This document shows positions 1 to 8,750 of a DNA stretch of 64,000 bases, piece after piece. The translations under genes and the position numbers were made by a program. The notes beneath the pieces are model-generated. The model was not told where the DNA came from, searched no databases, and was given only the letters and a program-made list of their open reading frames with translations. The stretch comes from Tessaracoccus antarcticus (GTDB lineage: Bacteria > Actinomycetota > Actinomycetes > Propionibacteriales > Propionibacteriaceae). Positions within the stretch are counted from its first letter, which is position 1. Every line of letters begins with the position of its first letter. The stretch is taken from NCBI RefSeq assembly GCF_003688855.1, contig NZ_REFW01000002.1, positions 186,001 to 250,000 of the forward strand, written 5' to 3'.

Positions 1-193
1 GGTGGCCAAGGCGCTCACCGAAGTCGACGGCCTGTCCGTCGTGGGCGGCGGCGACTCCGCCGCAGCCGTGCGCATTCTCGGCCACGCCGATGAGGAATTC
101 GGCCACATCTCCACGGGCGGCGGCGCCTCGCTGGAGTTCCTCGAGGGCAAGGAACTGCCCGGCATCTCCGTCCTGGAAGAAGGAACCAACTGA
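1..193 (+). CDS. pgk: Phosphoglycerate kinase, C-terminal fragment
   Basis: Only the last 63 codons are inside the window; the reading frame enters at base 2 and the gene begins upstream. The residues contain the conserved pgk tail: a GGGDSAAA nucleotide-binding loop, then [20 protein letters not shown], the glycine-rich segment near the C-terminus of the family. The enzyme makes ATP and 3-phosphoglycerate from 1,3-bisphosphoglycerate in cytosolic glycolysis. Its TGA shares one base with the tpiA ATG (TGATG), so the two are translationally coupled in the usual gap-pgk-tpi order. The partial status is an artefact of the window edge, not a pseudogene. Confidence 0.95.
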   Translation, partial: VAKALTEVDGLSVVGGGDSAAAVRILGHADEEFGHISTGGGASLEFLEGKELPGISVLEEGTN

Positions 194-978
194 TGACCCG
201 CAAGCCGATCATGGCAGGCAACTGGAAGATGAACCTCGACCACGTCGAGGCCACCGGCATGGTGCAGAAGCTTGCGTGGACGCTGGCCGACAAGGAGTTC
301 GACGGTTCCACCGTTGACTGCGTCGTCGTGCCGCCGTTCACGGACCTGCGCACCGTCCAGACGCTCATCGACGGTGAGCGCATGCCCATCACGCTGGCCG
401 CGCAGGATGTCTCGGAGCACGACTCCGGCGCCTACACGGGTGAGGTCAGCGCGGCCATGCTCGCCAAGCTCCGCGTCAAGTACGTGGTGGTGGGGCACTC
501 CGAGCGTCGCCAGTTCCACGCCGAGACCGATGAGGTCGTCAACACCAAGGCCGCCAAGGTTCTGGCAGCCGGCATGACCCCCATCATCTGTGTGGGGGAG
601 GGGCTCGACATCCGCAAGGAGGGCCGCCACGTCGAGTACACGCTCAACCAGGTCCGCGGCACCCTGGCCGGCCTCACGGCCGAGCAGGTCGCCAGCCTCG
701 TCATCGCCTACGAGCCCGTCTGGGCCATCGGCACAGGTGAAGTGGCCACGCCCGAGGACGCACAAGAGGTGTGTGGTGCCATCCGCAAGGAAGTCGCCGA
801 CCTCTACGACGACGCCACGGCTGAGGCGCTCCGTATTCAGTACGGCGGTTCGGTGAAGTCCGGAAACGTCGCGCAGATCATGAACAAGCCCGACGTCGAC
901 GGCGCCCTCGTGGGAGGCGCAAGCCTCCAGCCCGAGGAGTTCGCGGCCATCGTGTTGTACCAGAAGCTCCCCGTCTGA
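193..978 (+). CDS. tpiA: Triosephosphate isomerase
   Basis: Interconverts dihydroxyacetone phosphate and glyceraldehyde 3-phosphate. The 261-residue length is normal for the family. Visible active-site elements are K12 in GNWKMN, H102 in [10 protein letters not shown]174 in [11 protein letters not shown] and the phosphate-binding GGSV / GALVGGASL segments near the C-terminus. The start ATG overlaps the pgk stop by one base, giving a coupled glycolytic operon. A long perfect hairpin 20 bp downstream (998-1037) should end this transcript. Nothing is unusual about the coding sequence. Confidence 0.98.
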   Translation: MTRKPIMAGNWKMNLDHVEATGMVQKLAWTLADKEFDGSTVDCVVVPPFTDLRTVQTLIDGERMPITLAAQDVSEHDSGAYTGEVSAAMLAKLRVKYVVVGHSERRQFHAETDEVVNTKAAKVLAAGMTPIICVGEGLDIRKEGRHVEYTLNQVRGTLAGLTAEQVASLVIAYEPVWAIGTGEVATPEDAQEVCGAIRKEVADLYDDATAEALRIQYGGSVKSGNVAQIMNKPDVDGALVGGASLQPEEFAAIVLYQKLPV

Positions 979-997
979 GGGGTCTCACCAACGTGAC

Positions 998-1037
998 CCG
1001 AAGGGGCCGTCCGGCACACGCCGGACGGCCCCTTCGG
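998..1037 (+). terminator. Strong hairpin terminator after tpiA
   Basis: An 18-bp perfect stem (998-1015 pairs with 1020-1037) closes a 4-nt loop (acac). It begins 20 bp after the tpiA stop. There is no T-tract, which is common for high-GC actinobacterial terminators. Confidence 0.8.
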
Positions 1038-1132
1038 CGTCGTCGGGGAACAACATGGGTGAGCGGACACGGGTGGGTTCCGGAGGTGGGGTCCGCGGGG
1101 TAGGCCGATGTGGAGATTCGGTGCCCGTCAGC

Positions 1133-1138
1133 TAGACT
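1133..1138 (+). promoter_or_regulatory. -10 element TAGACT of secG (leaderless)
   Basis: TAGACT ends exactly 6 nt before the GTG of secG, so transcription would start on or next to the start codon. No Shine-Dalgarno sequence is present. No clear -35 element was seen. Confidence 0.55.
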
Positions 1139-1144
1139 TCACGC

Positions 1145-1405
1145 GTGATTGTCCCCCTCGTCAGCTGGCCGATTTCGACCCTCTCGATCATCCTGATCCT
1201 GCTCAGTGTCCTGTTGGCTGCTTCAGTCCTCCTCCACAAGGGTCGTGGCGGCGGCATGTCTGACCTCTTTGGTGGCGGCATGTCAACGTCCATGGGTGGG
1301 GTGTCGACCGCTGAGCGTCGACTCGACCGCATCACCCTGGTCCTGACAGGCGTCTGGGTCCTGACAATCGCCGCGCTGCTGGTCCTGTACCGGCTCGGCG
1401 TGTGA
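1145..1405 (+). CDS. secG: Preprotein translocase subunit SecG
   Basis: Small accessory subunit of the SecYEG channel in the cytoplasmic membrane. The 86 residues form two hydrophobic helices (about 7-28 and 59-80) around a cytosolic loop with the characteristic HKGRGGGMSDLFGGG segment. Location downstream of tpiA is the normal actinobacterial position. The GTG start has no ribosome binding site but sits 6 nt after a TAGACT hexamer, so the mRNA is probably leaderless. rbpA follows 34 bp downstream, and the secG-rbpA gap contains its ribosome binding site. Confidence 0.92.
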   Translation: MIVPLVSWPISTLSIILILLSVLLAASVLLHKGRGGGMSDLFGGGMSTSMGGVSTAERRLDRITLVLTGVWVLTIAALLVLYRLGV

Positions 1406-1439
1406 ACATCCGTACAACCCACATCCTGGAGGAGTAATC

Positions 1440-1796
1440 GTGGCAGGTGGCAACGCCATCCGCGGTAGCCGTGTCGGCGCCGGTCCCATGGGAGAGGCCG
1501 AGCGGGGCGATTCTGCCCCGCGTCTGCACGTCTCGTACTACTGCTCGAGCGGGCATGAAACCCGCCCGGCATTTGCTATCGACGCGGCCATACCCGAATC
1601 CTGGGATTGTCCGCGCTGCGGCCTTCCCGCAAACACGGACGCGGACAACCCTCCGCCTCCGCCGAAGATCACGCCGTACAAGACGCACCTTGCCTATGTG
1701 AAGGAACGTCGCAGCGACGCCGAGGCGGCCCAGATCCTCGACGAGGCCATCGCCTTGTTGAGGGCGCGTCGCGCCTCGGGTGAGGTCATTTACTGA
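1440..1796 (+). CDS. rbpA: RNA polymerase-binding protein RbpA
   Basis: Actinobacteria-specific transcription factor that binds RNA polymerase and group 1 and some group 2 sigma factors and stabilises the open complex. The 118 residues show the expected architecture: an N-terminal tail with GNAIRGSRVGAGP, a core with Cys35/His39 and Cys57/Cys60 (YYCSSGHE, WDCPRCG), a proline-rich basic linker near residue 71-79, and a C-terminal sigma-interacting helix pair beginning KTHLAYVKERRS. The GTG start is preceded by CTGGAGGAG. The gene is convergent with pgl, and a shared 42-bp palindrome separates them. This is a strong phylum marker. Confidence 0.95.
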   Translation: MAGGNAIRGSRVGAGPMGEAERGDSAPRLHVSYYCSSGHETRPAFAIDAAIPESWDCPRCGLPANTDADNPPPPPKITPYKTHLAYVKERRSDAEAAQILDEAIALLRARRASGEVIY

Positions 1797-1822
1797 CCCC
1801 CCGGGCATCCACCCGGACAATC

Positions 1823-1864
1823 CACGAATGGGGCTCCCGCACATGTGCGGGAGCCCCATTCGTG
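1823..1864. terminator. Bidirectional terminator: 42-bp perfect palindrome
   Basis: A perfect 42-bp palindrome lies between the convergent ends of rbpA (1796) and pgl (1891). It has 19 pairable positions around a central CATG and is GC-rich in the middle of each arm. It probably terminates both transcripts. Confidence 0.85.
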
Positions 1865-1890
1865 CGTTGTGATGGTGGTGCGCTGACCAG

Positions 1891-2622
1891 TCAGAGGGCG
1901 CAGTTGTAGGGTTCCGGCAGTTGGGCGGCGGCGTCGGCGTCGAGGAACCAGTACGTCGCCTCACGTGCCTGCACATGGGACGCCGGCAGCGCGGCATCCC
2001 CCTCGAGGGCCCGTGCCACTGCATCGGCCTTCGACGCGCCCGTGGCGATGATCCAGATCTCCTCGGACCGGTTGATGGTGGGGATTGTCAGGGAGATGCG
2101 CTCTGAGGGTGGCTTGGGGGAGTCTGTCACCCCGATGACCTGGCGGTTCGTGGGCTCGAAACTGGGATGGTCCGGGAAGATGGACCCCACGTGTCCGTCA
2201 GCGCCGATGCCCAGCAGGGTGATGTCGAAGACGGTGTCCCCGAGCTCGGCCTCGTACTCAACGGCGCACTGGTGCGAATCTGCGCGCCCATCCTGGGCCG
2301 GCATCATGTGGATGTCCGCAGACTTGATGGACACGGTGCGTGCCAGCCGAGAGACGGCCTGCAGGGAGTTGCGGTCAGCGTCCGTGGCAGGAACGAATCG
2401 CTCGTCGCCCCACCACAGCTGCAGCTTGGTGGCGTCGAGTGCCGAGTCGGGCACCAGCGCAGCGAAGCGCTCATACATCTGGTTGGCGGTCTCCCCACCG
2501 GTCAGACAGATGTGGACTTGAGCACTCGTGTCCTGCAACTCCACGATCCTGTCCAGGAGACGCCGAGCCACGACGTCGGCCACTTCGTCCGCGTCATCCA
2601 GCCGGATCGTGCGACGGTACAC
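1891..2622 (-). CDS. pgl: 6-phosphogluconolactonase
   Basis: Hydrolyses 6-phosphogluconolactone to 6-phosphogluconate, the second step of the oxidative pentose-phosphate pathway. The 243-residue protein has the DevB/Pgl signatures: CLTGGETANQMYE near residue 40, LWWGDERFVP near 67, and GIGADGHVGSIFPDH near 140. The GTG start at 2622 lies one base after the opcA stop, so the two are tightly coupled. Gene order zwf-opcA-pgl matches other Actinobacteria. Confidence 0.95.
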   Translation of the reverse strand: MYRRTIRLDDADEVADVVARRLLDRIVELQDTSAQVHICLTGGETANQMYERFAALVPDSALDATKLQLWWGDERFVPATDADRNSLQAVSRLARTVSIKSADIHMMPAQDGRADSHQCAVEYEAELGDTVFDITLLGIGADGHVGSIFPDHPSFEPTNRQVIGVTDSPKPPSERISLTIPTINRSEEIWIIATGASKADAVARALEGDAALPASHVQAREATYWFLDADAAAQLPEPYNCAL

Positions 2623-2623
2623 C

Positions 2624-3526
2624 TCAGGCGTCCTTCATCTTCAGGATGCGACCCACGGCCGCCTCGAACACGTCGTCTGCGTCCATCCGCTGCAACTCCT
2701 CGGTCAGCAGGTCGGTCAACGGGCGACGACGCAGTGCCACCTTGCGTTCTGGCTGGCCGGGCACGTTGTACAGGGCGATGCTGTCGGACTGTCCGCGGTT
2801 GATGACGATGTCGCCGGTCTTGGTGGTGAGCCGGACCTCTGACACGCCCGCCTGGGTGCACTCCTCATTCTTGACCTCCACCCCCAACCGCTCCTCCAGC
2901 CACGCCATCAGCAGGAGGGCGGGCGCGTTGTCCGGGGCGGAGCGCACCAGGGCGCCCGTGACGGTGTGCGGGTACTGATCCAGGGCGGCCGCCAGCAGGG
3001 CGCGCCAGCGTGTCAGCCGGGTCCACGTCAGGTCGGTGTCACCGGGCGTGTGGTTGCGTGCCCGCGCGATCAGAGCCTCCTGTGGGTCGGCCGCGCTGGC
3101 GGCGTCGGTGATCCGACGATCGGCCAACTTGCCCACAGGGTCCTGGCTGGGGTGGTCGGGGGCGTCGTGTGGCCACCAGACGATGGTGGGGGAGTCCGGC
3201 AGCAGCAGCGGCAGCAGGACGGAGCCGGCGTGTTCCGCCAGTTCCCCCCGCATTGTCAGTGCCAGCATGTCACCGGGTATGCCCTCACCCACCTGGATCT
3301 GCGCGTCGAGTTGCGGAGTGCCGTCGGCGTACGTGACGACGATGACCCGGGAGGGGTGCGCCGTGGCGGATGCCCGGGCGGCTTGCAGGGCGTCATCGCG
3401 GTGGTCCTCGTCGGAGACGACCAGCAGCGTCAGGACCATGCCGCTGGCGGACCCGACGTTGCGGCGCGCGCGCAACAGTTCGGAGGCCACCTCGCGGGTG
3501 GTGGTGTTCTTCAGTTCGATGATCAC
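2624..3526 (-). CDS. opcA: Glucose-6-phosphate dehydrogenase assembly protein OpcA
   Basis: OpcA is needed for activity of actinobacterial and cyanobacterial glucose-6-phosphate dehydrogenase. The 300-residue protein begins VIIELKNTTTREVASEL, typical of the actinobacterial form. The GTG at 3526 was chosen because it has a GAAGGA ribosome binding site 8 nt upstream and starts 19 bp after zwf. The open frame continues upstream to 3850, but that part only shadows zwf. No catalytic motif is expected. Direct adjacency to zwf and pgl supports the assignment. Confidence 0.93.
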   Translation of the reverse strand: MIIELKNTTTREVASELLRARRNVGSASGMVLTLLVVSDEDHRDDALQAARASATAHPSRVIVVTYADGTPQLDAQIQVGEGIPGDMLALTMRGELAEHAGSVLLPLLLPDSPTIVWWPHDAPDHPSQDPVGKLADRRITDAASAADPQEALIARARNHTPGDTDLTWTRLTRWRALLAAALDQYPHTVTGALVRSAPDNAPALLLMAWLEERLGVEVKNEECTQAGVSEVRLTTKTGDIVINRGQSDSIALYNVPGQPERKVALRRRPLTDLLTEELQRMDADDVFEAAVGRILKMKDA

Positions 3527-3545
3527 GTGGGGATTCCTTCTGCGT

Positions 3546-5078
3546 TCAGGGCCGGCGCCAGGCGAAGCCGTCACGGGCGAGCATGTCCACGGCGTTCTGC
3601 GGGCCCCAGGTGCCGGACTCGTAGGGCTCGGGCTGATCGGGCTGGGCGGCCCAGTGCTCGAGCACCGGGTCGAGGATGCTCCAGCTGAGCTCCACCTCCT
3701 CCTGCTGCGGGAACAGGGGGGCGTCTCCCAGCATGACGTCAAGAATGAGCCGTTCATAGGCTTCGGGCGAGGATTCCGTGAACGAACCGCCGTAGGCGAA
3801 GTCCATGGAAACTTCCCGGATCTCCATCTGGGTTCCGGGGACCTTCGCACCGAAGCGCAGGGTCACGCCCTCGTCGGGCTGGATGCGCATGACAAGGGCG
3901 TTGGTGCCAAGTTCTTCAGTGTCCGTGGCGGTGAACGGCAGGTGGGGGGCCCTCTTGAAACTGAGTGCCACCTCCGTGACCCGGCGGGGCATGCGCTTGG
4001 CAGCCCTCAGGTAGAACGGCACACCGGCCCAGCGGCGGTTGTCGATGTCCACGCGGATGGCCGCGAAGGTTTCCGTGGAGGAACCGGCGTCCACGCCGTC
4101 CTCCTCCAGGTAGCCCTTCACCTGCTGCGCACCCTGCCAGCCGGCGCAGTACTGCCCTCGCGCCGTCGTCTGCGAGAGGTCACCGGGGACATGCGCGGCA
4201 GCCAGAACCTTCTGCTTCTCCGCGCGGAGCTGGGACGCCTCGAACGACGTGGGCTCCTCCATGGCGGTGAGCGCCAACAGTTGCAGGAGGTGGTTCTGGA
4301 TGACGTCGCGTGCTGCGCCGATGCCGTCGTAGTAGCCTGCCCGGCCTCCGATGCCGATGTCCTCGGCCATGGTGATCTGGACGTGGCTGACGTAGTGGTT
4401 GTTCCAGAGGGGTTCAAACATCTGGTTCGCGAAGCGCAACGCCAACATGTTCTGGACGGTTTCCTTGCCCAGATAGTGGTCGATGCGGAACACCTCTTGG
4501 GGCTCGAACAGCGAACTGACAACGGCGTTCAGTTCCTTCGCGGACTCGAGGTCGTGACCGAAGGGCTTCTCGATGACCACCCGGTTCCACCCACCCTGCT
4601 CCTCCTCGGTGAGGCCGTGCTTCTTCAGCTGGGACACCACCACCTCGAAACTCGACGGCGGAATCGACAAGTAGAAGGCATGGTTGCCGCCGGTGCCGCG
4701 TGCCTGGTCCAGCTCGCAAATGGTGTCCTTGAGCTTGTCGAACGACTCGTCCGAGTCAAACGTTCCGGGGACGAAGCGAATGCCCTCCAGCAGTTGCTCC
4801 CACACTTCCTCGCGGAACGGGGTGCGTGAGTTCTCCTTGACGGCGTCGTGCACCACCTTGGCGAAGTCCTGGTCCTGCCAGTCCCGCCGGGCGAAGCCCA
4901 CGAGACCGAAACCGGGAGGCAACATGCCGCGGTTGGCCAGGTCATAGACGGCAGGCATCAGCTTCTTGCGGGACAGGTCGCCTGTCACACCGAAAATTAC
5001 GAGGACGCACGGTCCCGCAATCTGGGGCAGACGCCGATCCTGTGGATCGCGGAGAGGGTTGTTCGACGAGTGGGGCAT
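3546..5078 (-). CDS. zwf: Glucose-6-phosphate 1-dehydrogenase
   Basis: Oxidises glucose 6-phosphate with NADP+ at the entry to the pentose-phosphate pathway. From the ATG at 5078 it is 510 residues, normal for the family. Visible features are the N-terminal Rossmann motif IFGVTGDLSRKK (about 28-39), the substrate site RIDHYLGKETVQN and KPFGHDL. The frame stays open to 5282, but the chosen ATG follows an AAGGAAG ribosome binding site and gives the standard N-terminus. It leads the zwf-opcA-pgl operon and is divergent from ctaB. The tal and tkt genes that lie upstream of zwf in mycobacteria are absent here. Confidence 0.96.
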   Translation of the reverse strand: MPHSSNNPLRDPQDRRLPQIAGPCVLVIFGVTGDLSRKKLMPAVYDLANRGMLPPGFGLVGFARRDWQDQDFAKVVHDAVKENSRTPFREEVWEQLLEGIRFVPGTFDSDESFDKLKDTICELDQARGTGGNHAFYLSIPPSSFEVVVSQLKKHGLTEEEQGGWNRVVIEKPFGHDLESAKELNAVVSSLFEPQEVFRIDHYLGKETVQNMLALRFANQMFEPLWNNHYVSHVQITMAEDIGIGGRAGYYDGIGAARDVIQNHLLQLLALTAMEEPTSFEASQLRAEKQKVLAAAHVPGDLSQTTARGQYCAGWQGAQQVKGYLEEDGVDAGSSTETFAAIRVDIDNRRWAGVPFYLRAAKRMPRRVTEVALSFKRAPHLPFTATDTEELGTNALVMRIQPDEGVTLRFGAKVPGTQMEIREVSMDFAYGGSFTESSPEAYERLILDVMLGDAPLFPQQEEVELSWSILDPVLEHWAAQPDQPEPYESGTWGPQNAVDMLARDGFAWRRP

Positions 5079-5227
5079 CGGCTTCCTTGGCTGGAAGAGG
5101 GGAAATGGCAGCCACACAACCTTAGCCACTGATGCGGCAGTGACGCGGATGCGTTCACCAAGAGTCTGGTCGCGGCCGTTCGCCGCGTCTTGGGGTGCCA
5201 AGTGTGCGGGGGTAGACTCGTGCAGAA

Positions 5228-6181
5228 ATGTCACCGATTGTGAAAGAGGGCGTGTTCGTGGTTGCAGGAGCCGCCGAGGCACCTTCCCTCAGGGTCGCGA
5301 CGATGGACGTGGTGAAGGCGTACGTCGCCCTGACCAAGCCGCGCATCATCGAACTACTGCTGGTGACAACGGTTCCGGCCATGTTTCTCGCGGCGGGCGG
5401 TCTCCCACCGTGGAACCTCGTGCTGTGGACCATGATCGGCGGCATGTTCGCCGCGGCCAGTGCCAACACCTTCAACTGCGTGATCGACGCCGACATCGAC
5501 GAGATCATGCGGCGCACACGCCGTCGCCCCGTCCCGCGTCACCAGATCAGCACGGGTTCTGCCACGGCGTTCGGTGTGGCCCTCGGAATCGCGGCCACGC
5601 TCGTGCTCGGTTTCGGCGCGAACTGGCTGTCCGCGATCCTCGCGCTCGTGGCCAACGCCTTCTACGTCTTCGTGTACACGATGTGGCTGAAGCGGCGCAC
5701 GTCGCAGAACATCGTGTGGGGCGGTATCGCGGGCTGCTTCCCGCCGCTCATCGGCTGGACGGCCGTCACCGGCCAGCTCGCCTTGGCTCCGTTCGTCCTC
5801 TTCGCCATCGTTTTCCTGTGGACCCCGCCACACACCTGGGCACTGGCGTTCCGCTACCGGGACGACTACGCCGCCGCCTCCGTCCCCATGCTGCCAGTGG
5901 TGAAGCCCGCCCCCCACGTGGCAATGCAGATCTTCTGGTACTCGGTTGCCACCGTCGCCGTCTCGCTCCTGTTGTGGCCACTGGCCCCCACGGGCTGGCT
6001 CTACCCCGTGGTGGCAGTCGTGCTGGGCGCCGTGTTCCTCGTGGAGGCCTGGAAGCTGTGGCAACGCGCCCGCTCAGGCGTCGAGATCGCGCAGCTCAAG
6101 GCCATGCGGCTGTTCCACTGGAGCAACACCTATCTGGCGCTCCTCTTTCTGGCGATGGCTGTCGACCCCCTCATCACCTGA
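5228..6181 (+). CDS. ctaB: Protoheme IX farnesyltransferase (heme O synthase)
   Basis: Transfers a farnesyl group to heme b to make heme O for aa3-type oxidases. It is an integral membrane UbiA-family prenyltransferase of 317 residues with about nine hydrophobic segments. The diphosphate-binding motif is visible as N83-x3-D87-x3-D91 followed by EIMRRTRRRPV. A TAGACT hexamer at 5213-5218 lies 9 nt before the ATG, so the transcript may have almost no leader. A second in-frame ATG at 5303 (MDVVKAYVALTKPR) is a possible alternative start. The gene is convergent with ctaA, which catalyses the next step. Confidence 0.93.
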   Translation: MSPIVKEGVFVVAGAAEAPSLRVATMDVVKAYVALTKPRIIELLLVTTVPAMFLAAGGLPPWNLVLWTMIGGMFAAASANTFNCVIDADIDEIMRRTRRRPVPRHQISTGSATAFGVALGIAATLVLGFGANWLSAILALVANAFYVFVYTMWLKRRTSQNIVWGGIAGCFPPLIGWTAVTGQLALAPFVLFAIVFLWTPPHTWALAFRYRDDYAAASVPMLPVVKPAPHVAMQIFWYSVATVAVSLLLWPLAPTGWLYPVVAVVLGAVFLVEAWKLWQRARSGVEIAQLKAMRLFHWSNTYLALLFLAMAVDPLIT

Positions 6182-6210
6182 GCGCTCGCTCCACCCGGGC
6201 CCGCCGAAGC

Positions 6211-7134
6211 TCAGGGCTGGGTGCCTCGGGACGTGGATGAGAACAGGAGTCGGGCGGCGGCCAGCGCCACCAGGGTGAGGCCAATGAGGTGCAGGATCAC
6301 CACGCCGACGGGCAGGCCCGTGAAGTACTGGATGTAGCCGATGACGCCCTGGAGAATGACCGTGCCCAGAAGCATTGTCGCGGCACGGGTGGCGCGGCGA
6401 TGGCCCGCCCGGCGCAGTACGACGAGGGACGCGACGGACGTGATTGTGAGCAGCCACGCGGAGGCCGAGTGCACGCGCGCCACGATCAGGATGTTCAGGC
6501 CGTTGCGGGGAGAGTCGAGATCGCCGGCATGCGGCCCGGCCCCGGTGACGATGGTGCCGATCCAGATGGCCACCATGGCGATGGCGAACGTCAGGATCAC
6601 CAGTGCGCGGGTGCGGGTCGACACCTGATCTGCTGGCACGCCACGGGCGATCGTCAGTGCCCAGGTGGACAGCACTATGAGCGCCACCGACAGCAGCAGG
6701 TGCAGCGCAACCAGCCACGGGTTGAGGTCCAGCCGTACGACGATTCCGCCGATGACGCCCTGGAACGGGATGCCCAGACCAATGCCCAACGTGAGCCACC
6801 ACAGCTTGCTGAACGCGCGACGGTTGCGCCACGCGGAGACGAATGCCGCCAGCGCCACGATGATGAGGACGAACGTGATGAGGCGGTTGCCGAATTCGAT
6901 GATCCCCTGAATGCCCGCTTCCGGGTGCGGGGTGTAGGAGCCCTCGAAGCACTCCGGCCACGTGGGGCAGCCCAGCCCTGATCCCGTGAGGCGCACGACG
7001 GCACCGGTCACGATGATGAGCATGTTGGCCACCAGGGATGCGACGAACCAGCGTCGCATCGCCTGCTCGCCGTCCACCAGTCGCAGCGGGGTCCATCCAG
7101 CCCGGTGAACAGGGTTGTGTGTCATGACGTCCAT
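6211..7134 (-). CDS. ctaA: Heme A synthase (COX15/CtaA family)
   Basis: Converts heme O to heme A. It is a multi-pass membrane protein (about eight hydrophobic helices) of 307 residues. Family hallmarks are GAVVRLTGSGLGCPTWPECF near residues 40-60, carrying the paired cysteines of the first external loop, and EFGNRLITF just after. The ATG at 7134 was chosen because AAAGG lies 7 nt upstream; a second ATG at 7125 overlaps the permease stop as ATGA and is a credible alternative. Either way the gene is translationally coupled to the upstream ABC-2 pair. Confidence 0.92.
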   Translation of the reverse strand: MDVMTHNPVHRAGWTPLRLVDGEQAMRRWFVASLVANMLIIVTGAVVRLTGSGLGCPTWPECFEGSYTPHPEAGIQGIIEFGNRLITFVLIIVALAAFVSAWRNRRAFSKLWWLTLGIGLGIPFQGVIGGIVVRLDLNPWLVALHLLLSVALIVLSTWALTIARGVPADQVSTRTRALVILTFAIAMVAIWIGTIVTGAGPHAGDLDSPRNGLNILIVARVHSASAWLLTITSVASLVVLRRAGHRRATRAATMLLGTVILQGVIGYIQYFTGLPVGVVILHLIGLTLVALAAARLLFSSTSRGTQP

Positions 7135-7871
7135 CGGAACACCTTTCGTGCCACCACCAGTGTGCCTGCACACCACACGGCCAGAACGACCAGCGTCATG
7201 GCGGTGCCGTTGCGGAGGGCCTCCCCCAGAGCGGCTGTGGGGAGGAGTGAAATGATCGGCCTGGCCCAGGCCGGATGGCTGGCAACGGGCAGCAGGATCC
7301 CGCCGCCCACCAGGCCGATGAGGTAGACGAGATTGGCCACTGCGAGCGTGATCTCCGGTCGGGCCGTTCCTGCGAGGCAGAGCGCCAGGCCCGCGAACGC
7401 GCCGGCTGCGAGCAGACAGGCGACCACGGCGATCACCAGCGCCACGGGGTCCAGACCGGGGCGCCATCCGAGCACAAGGGCGACGCCCAGCAGGACGACG
7501 AGCTGTACGCCCGTGACCAACGCGATGGCCGTGGCCTTCCCCAGCAGGATGCCCGACTTTCCGAGGGGGGTGGCCGCCAGCCGCTCCAGCACGTTGTAGC
7601 GGCGTTCGAAGCCGGTGGAGATGGCCAGCGACGTGAAGCAGGAGGACCAGATGGCCAGCGCCAGAACCGACGGCGCCAGCGTGGGGAAGTCCAGACCGAA
7701 TCTGGACCCCAGGAACCGGCCGGCCACGAGGATACCGATGGGAATCACCAGGGCCAGGAGCGCCTGCTCACCGTTGCGCAGGATGAGGCTGGCCTCGGTG
7801 GTGGCGTGTGCCCACACCTGGCGGGAACGGGGTGCCGCACCGGCGGCGGGAGTGAAGTCGAGGGCCGTCAT
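7122..7871 (-). CDS. ABC-2 type exporter permease
   Basis: A membrane subunit of 249 residues with six predicted hydrophobic helices and an ABC-2 fold. It contains a conserved block around ERRYNVLERLAATPLGKSG in the cytosolic loop. Its start overlaps the end of the ATPase gene at 7868-7871 (ATGA), and its own stop overlaps ctaA. The same pair sits next to the heme genes in many Actinobacteria. Substrate is unknown; a role linked to heme or cytochrome oxidase assembly is only inferred from position. Confidence 0.85.
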   Translation of the reverse strand: MTALDFTPAAGAAPRSRQVWAHATTEASLILRNGEQALLALVIPIGILVAGRFLGSRFGLDFPTLAPSVLALAIWSSCFTSLAISTGFERRYNVLERLAATPLGKSGILLGKATAIALVTGVQLVVLLGVALVLGWRPGLDPVALVIAVVACLLAAGAFAGLALCLAGTARPEITLAVANLVYLIGLVGGGILLPVASHPAWARPIISLLPTAALGEALRNGTAMTLVVLAVWCAGTLVVARKVFRWTS

Positions 7872-8617
7872 GCGTCCGCCTCCGCGGGTGAGGTGTGGGC
7901 CAGGAACACCGATTCGAGGTCCCCGTTGCGCGTCAGTTCTTTCACGGTCCCCTGCAGGGTGATGCGGCCCCTGTCGATGATGTGCACGTCGTCTGCCAGG
8001 TTTTCCGCCTCGTGCATGTCGTGCGTCGTGAGCAGCACGGCGACGCCTGCGTCCCTCACCCGCCCCACGAGGTCCCAGACGGAACGCTTCATGCGGACGT
8101 CAAGGCCCGCGGTCGGTTCGTCGAGAAAGACCACGTCCGGGCGTCCTATGAGTGCCCCCGCAAGGTTGACGAGTTGCTGCTGCCCTCCGGACAGGCGGCG
8201 ATAGGGCGTGCTGGCGAAGGCGTGAATGCCCAGTGCGGTCATCAATGAGTCGGTGGGCAGGGGATCGGCGTAGAGCTTCGACAGGTAGGTCAACAGTTGG
8301 CGGGGTGCGATCTGCGACCACGCGCCGGTCTGCTGGGGCATGAGGCCCACACGTGGCAACACCTGCGCGGAGCCGGGCGCGTGCCCGAACAACGCCAGGG
8401 TTCCAGCATCCGGCTCGACGAGGCCCGTGCAACAACGAATGAAGGTGGTCTTGCCAGCCCCATTGGGCCCCAGGAGGGACGTCACCCGACCCGGGTGCAC
8501 CTCCAGGGACATGCCGTCCAGTGCGGTGCGTGAACCGAACGCGACACGCAAGTCCCGGGCGGAAACGACGGATGGTGGCGGCACGTCGCCAGAGTACCGC
8601 CAGCCGTGATGGAGCAT
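7868..8617 (-). CDS. ABC-2 type exporter ATP-binding protein
   Basis: Cytosolic ATPase partner of the permease encoded just downstream. It has Walker A GPNGAGKTT, the signature LSGGQQQ, Walker B VVFLDEPTAGLD and the switch histidine in LLTTHDMHEAE. Of 249 residues, the first 11 may not be translated: a GTG at 8584 starting PPPSVVSARDL gives a more typical N-terminus, but neither start has a clear ribosome binding site. The gene is divergent from the LacI regulator. In mycobacteria sufR lies near this point, so the glucan locus has been inserted beside it. Confidence 0.88.
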   Translation of the reverse strand: MLHHGWRYSGDVPPPSVVSARDLRVAFGSRTALDGMSLEVHPGRVTSLLGPNGAGKTTFIRCCTGLVEPDAGTLALFGHAPGSAQVLPRVGLMPQQTGAWSQIAPRQLLTYLSKLYADPLPTDSLMTALGIHAFASTPYRRLSGGQQQLVNLAGALIGRPDVVFLDEPTAGLDVRMKRSVWDLVGRVRDAGVAVLLTTHDMHEAENLADDVHIIDRGRITLQGTVKELTRNGDLESVFLAHTSPAEADA

Positions 8618-8700
8618 CCATTCGGGAGGCGGTCATCGTGCTCCGACACATCAATTTCAGGGAAAGGGCTGCACCTGATCCATCCGTGCCATACATTCAA

Positions 8701-8714
8701 TGCAAGCGCTTGCA
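8701..8714. promoter_or_regulatory. LacI-type operator at head of glucan operon
   Basis: TGCAAGCGCTTGCA is a perfect 14-bp palindrome with the central CG flanked by AAGCGCTT typical of LacI/GalR-family sites. It lies 37 bp before the start codon of the LacI regulator. A possible -10 (TACATT, 8692-8697) is immediately upstream, so bound repressor would block transcription initiation. Confidence 0.8.
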
Positions 8715-8750
8715 CAGATCGATGACGATCAGAGTCGAAGGGGGACCTGC

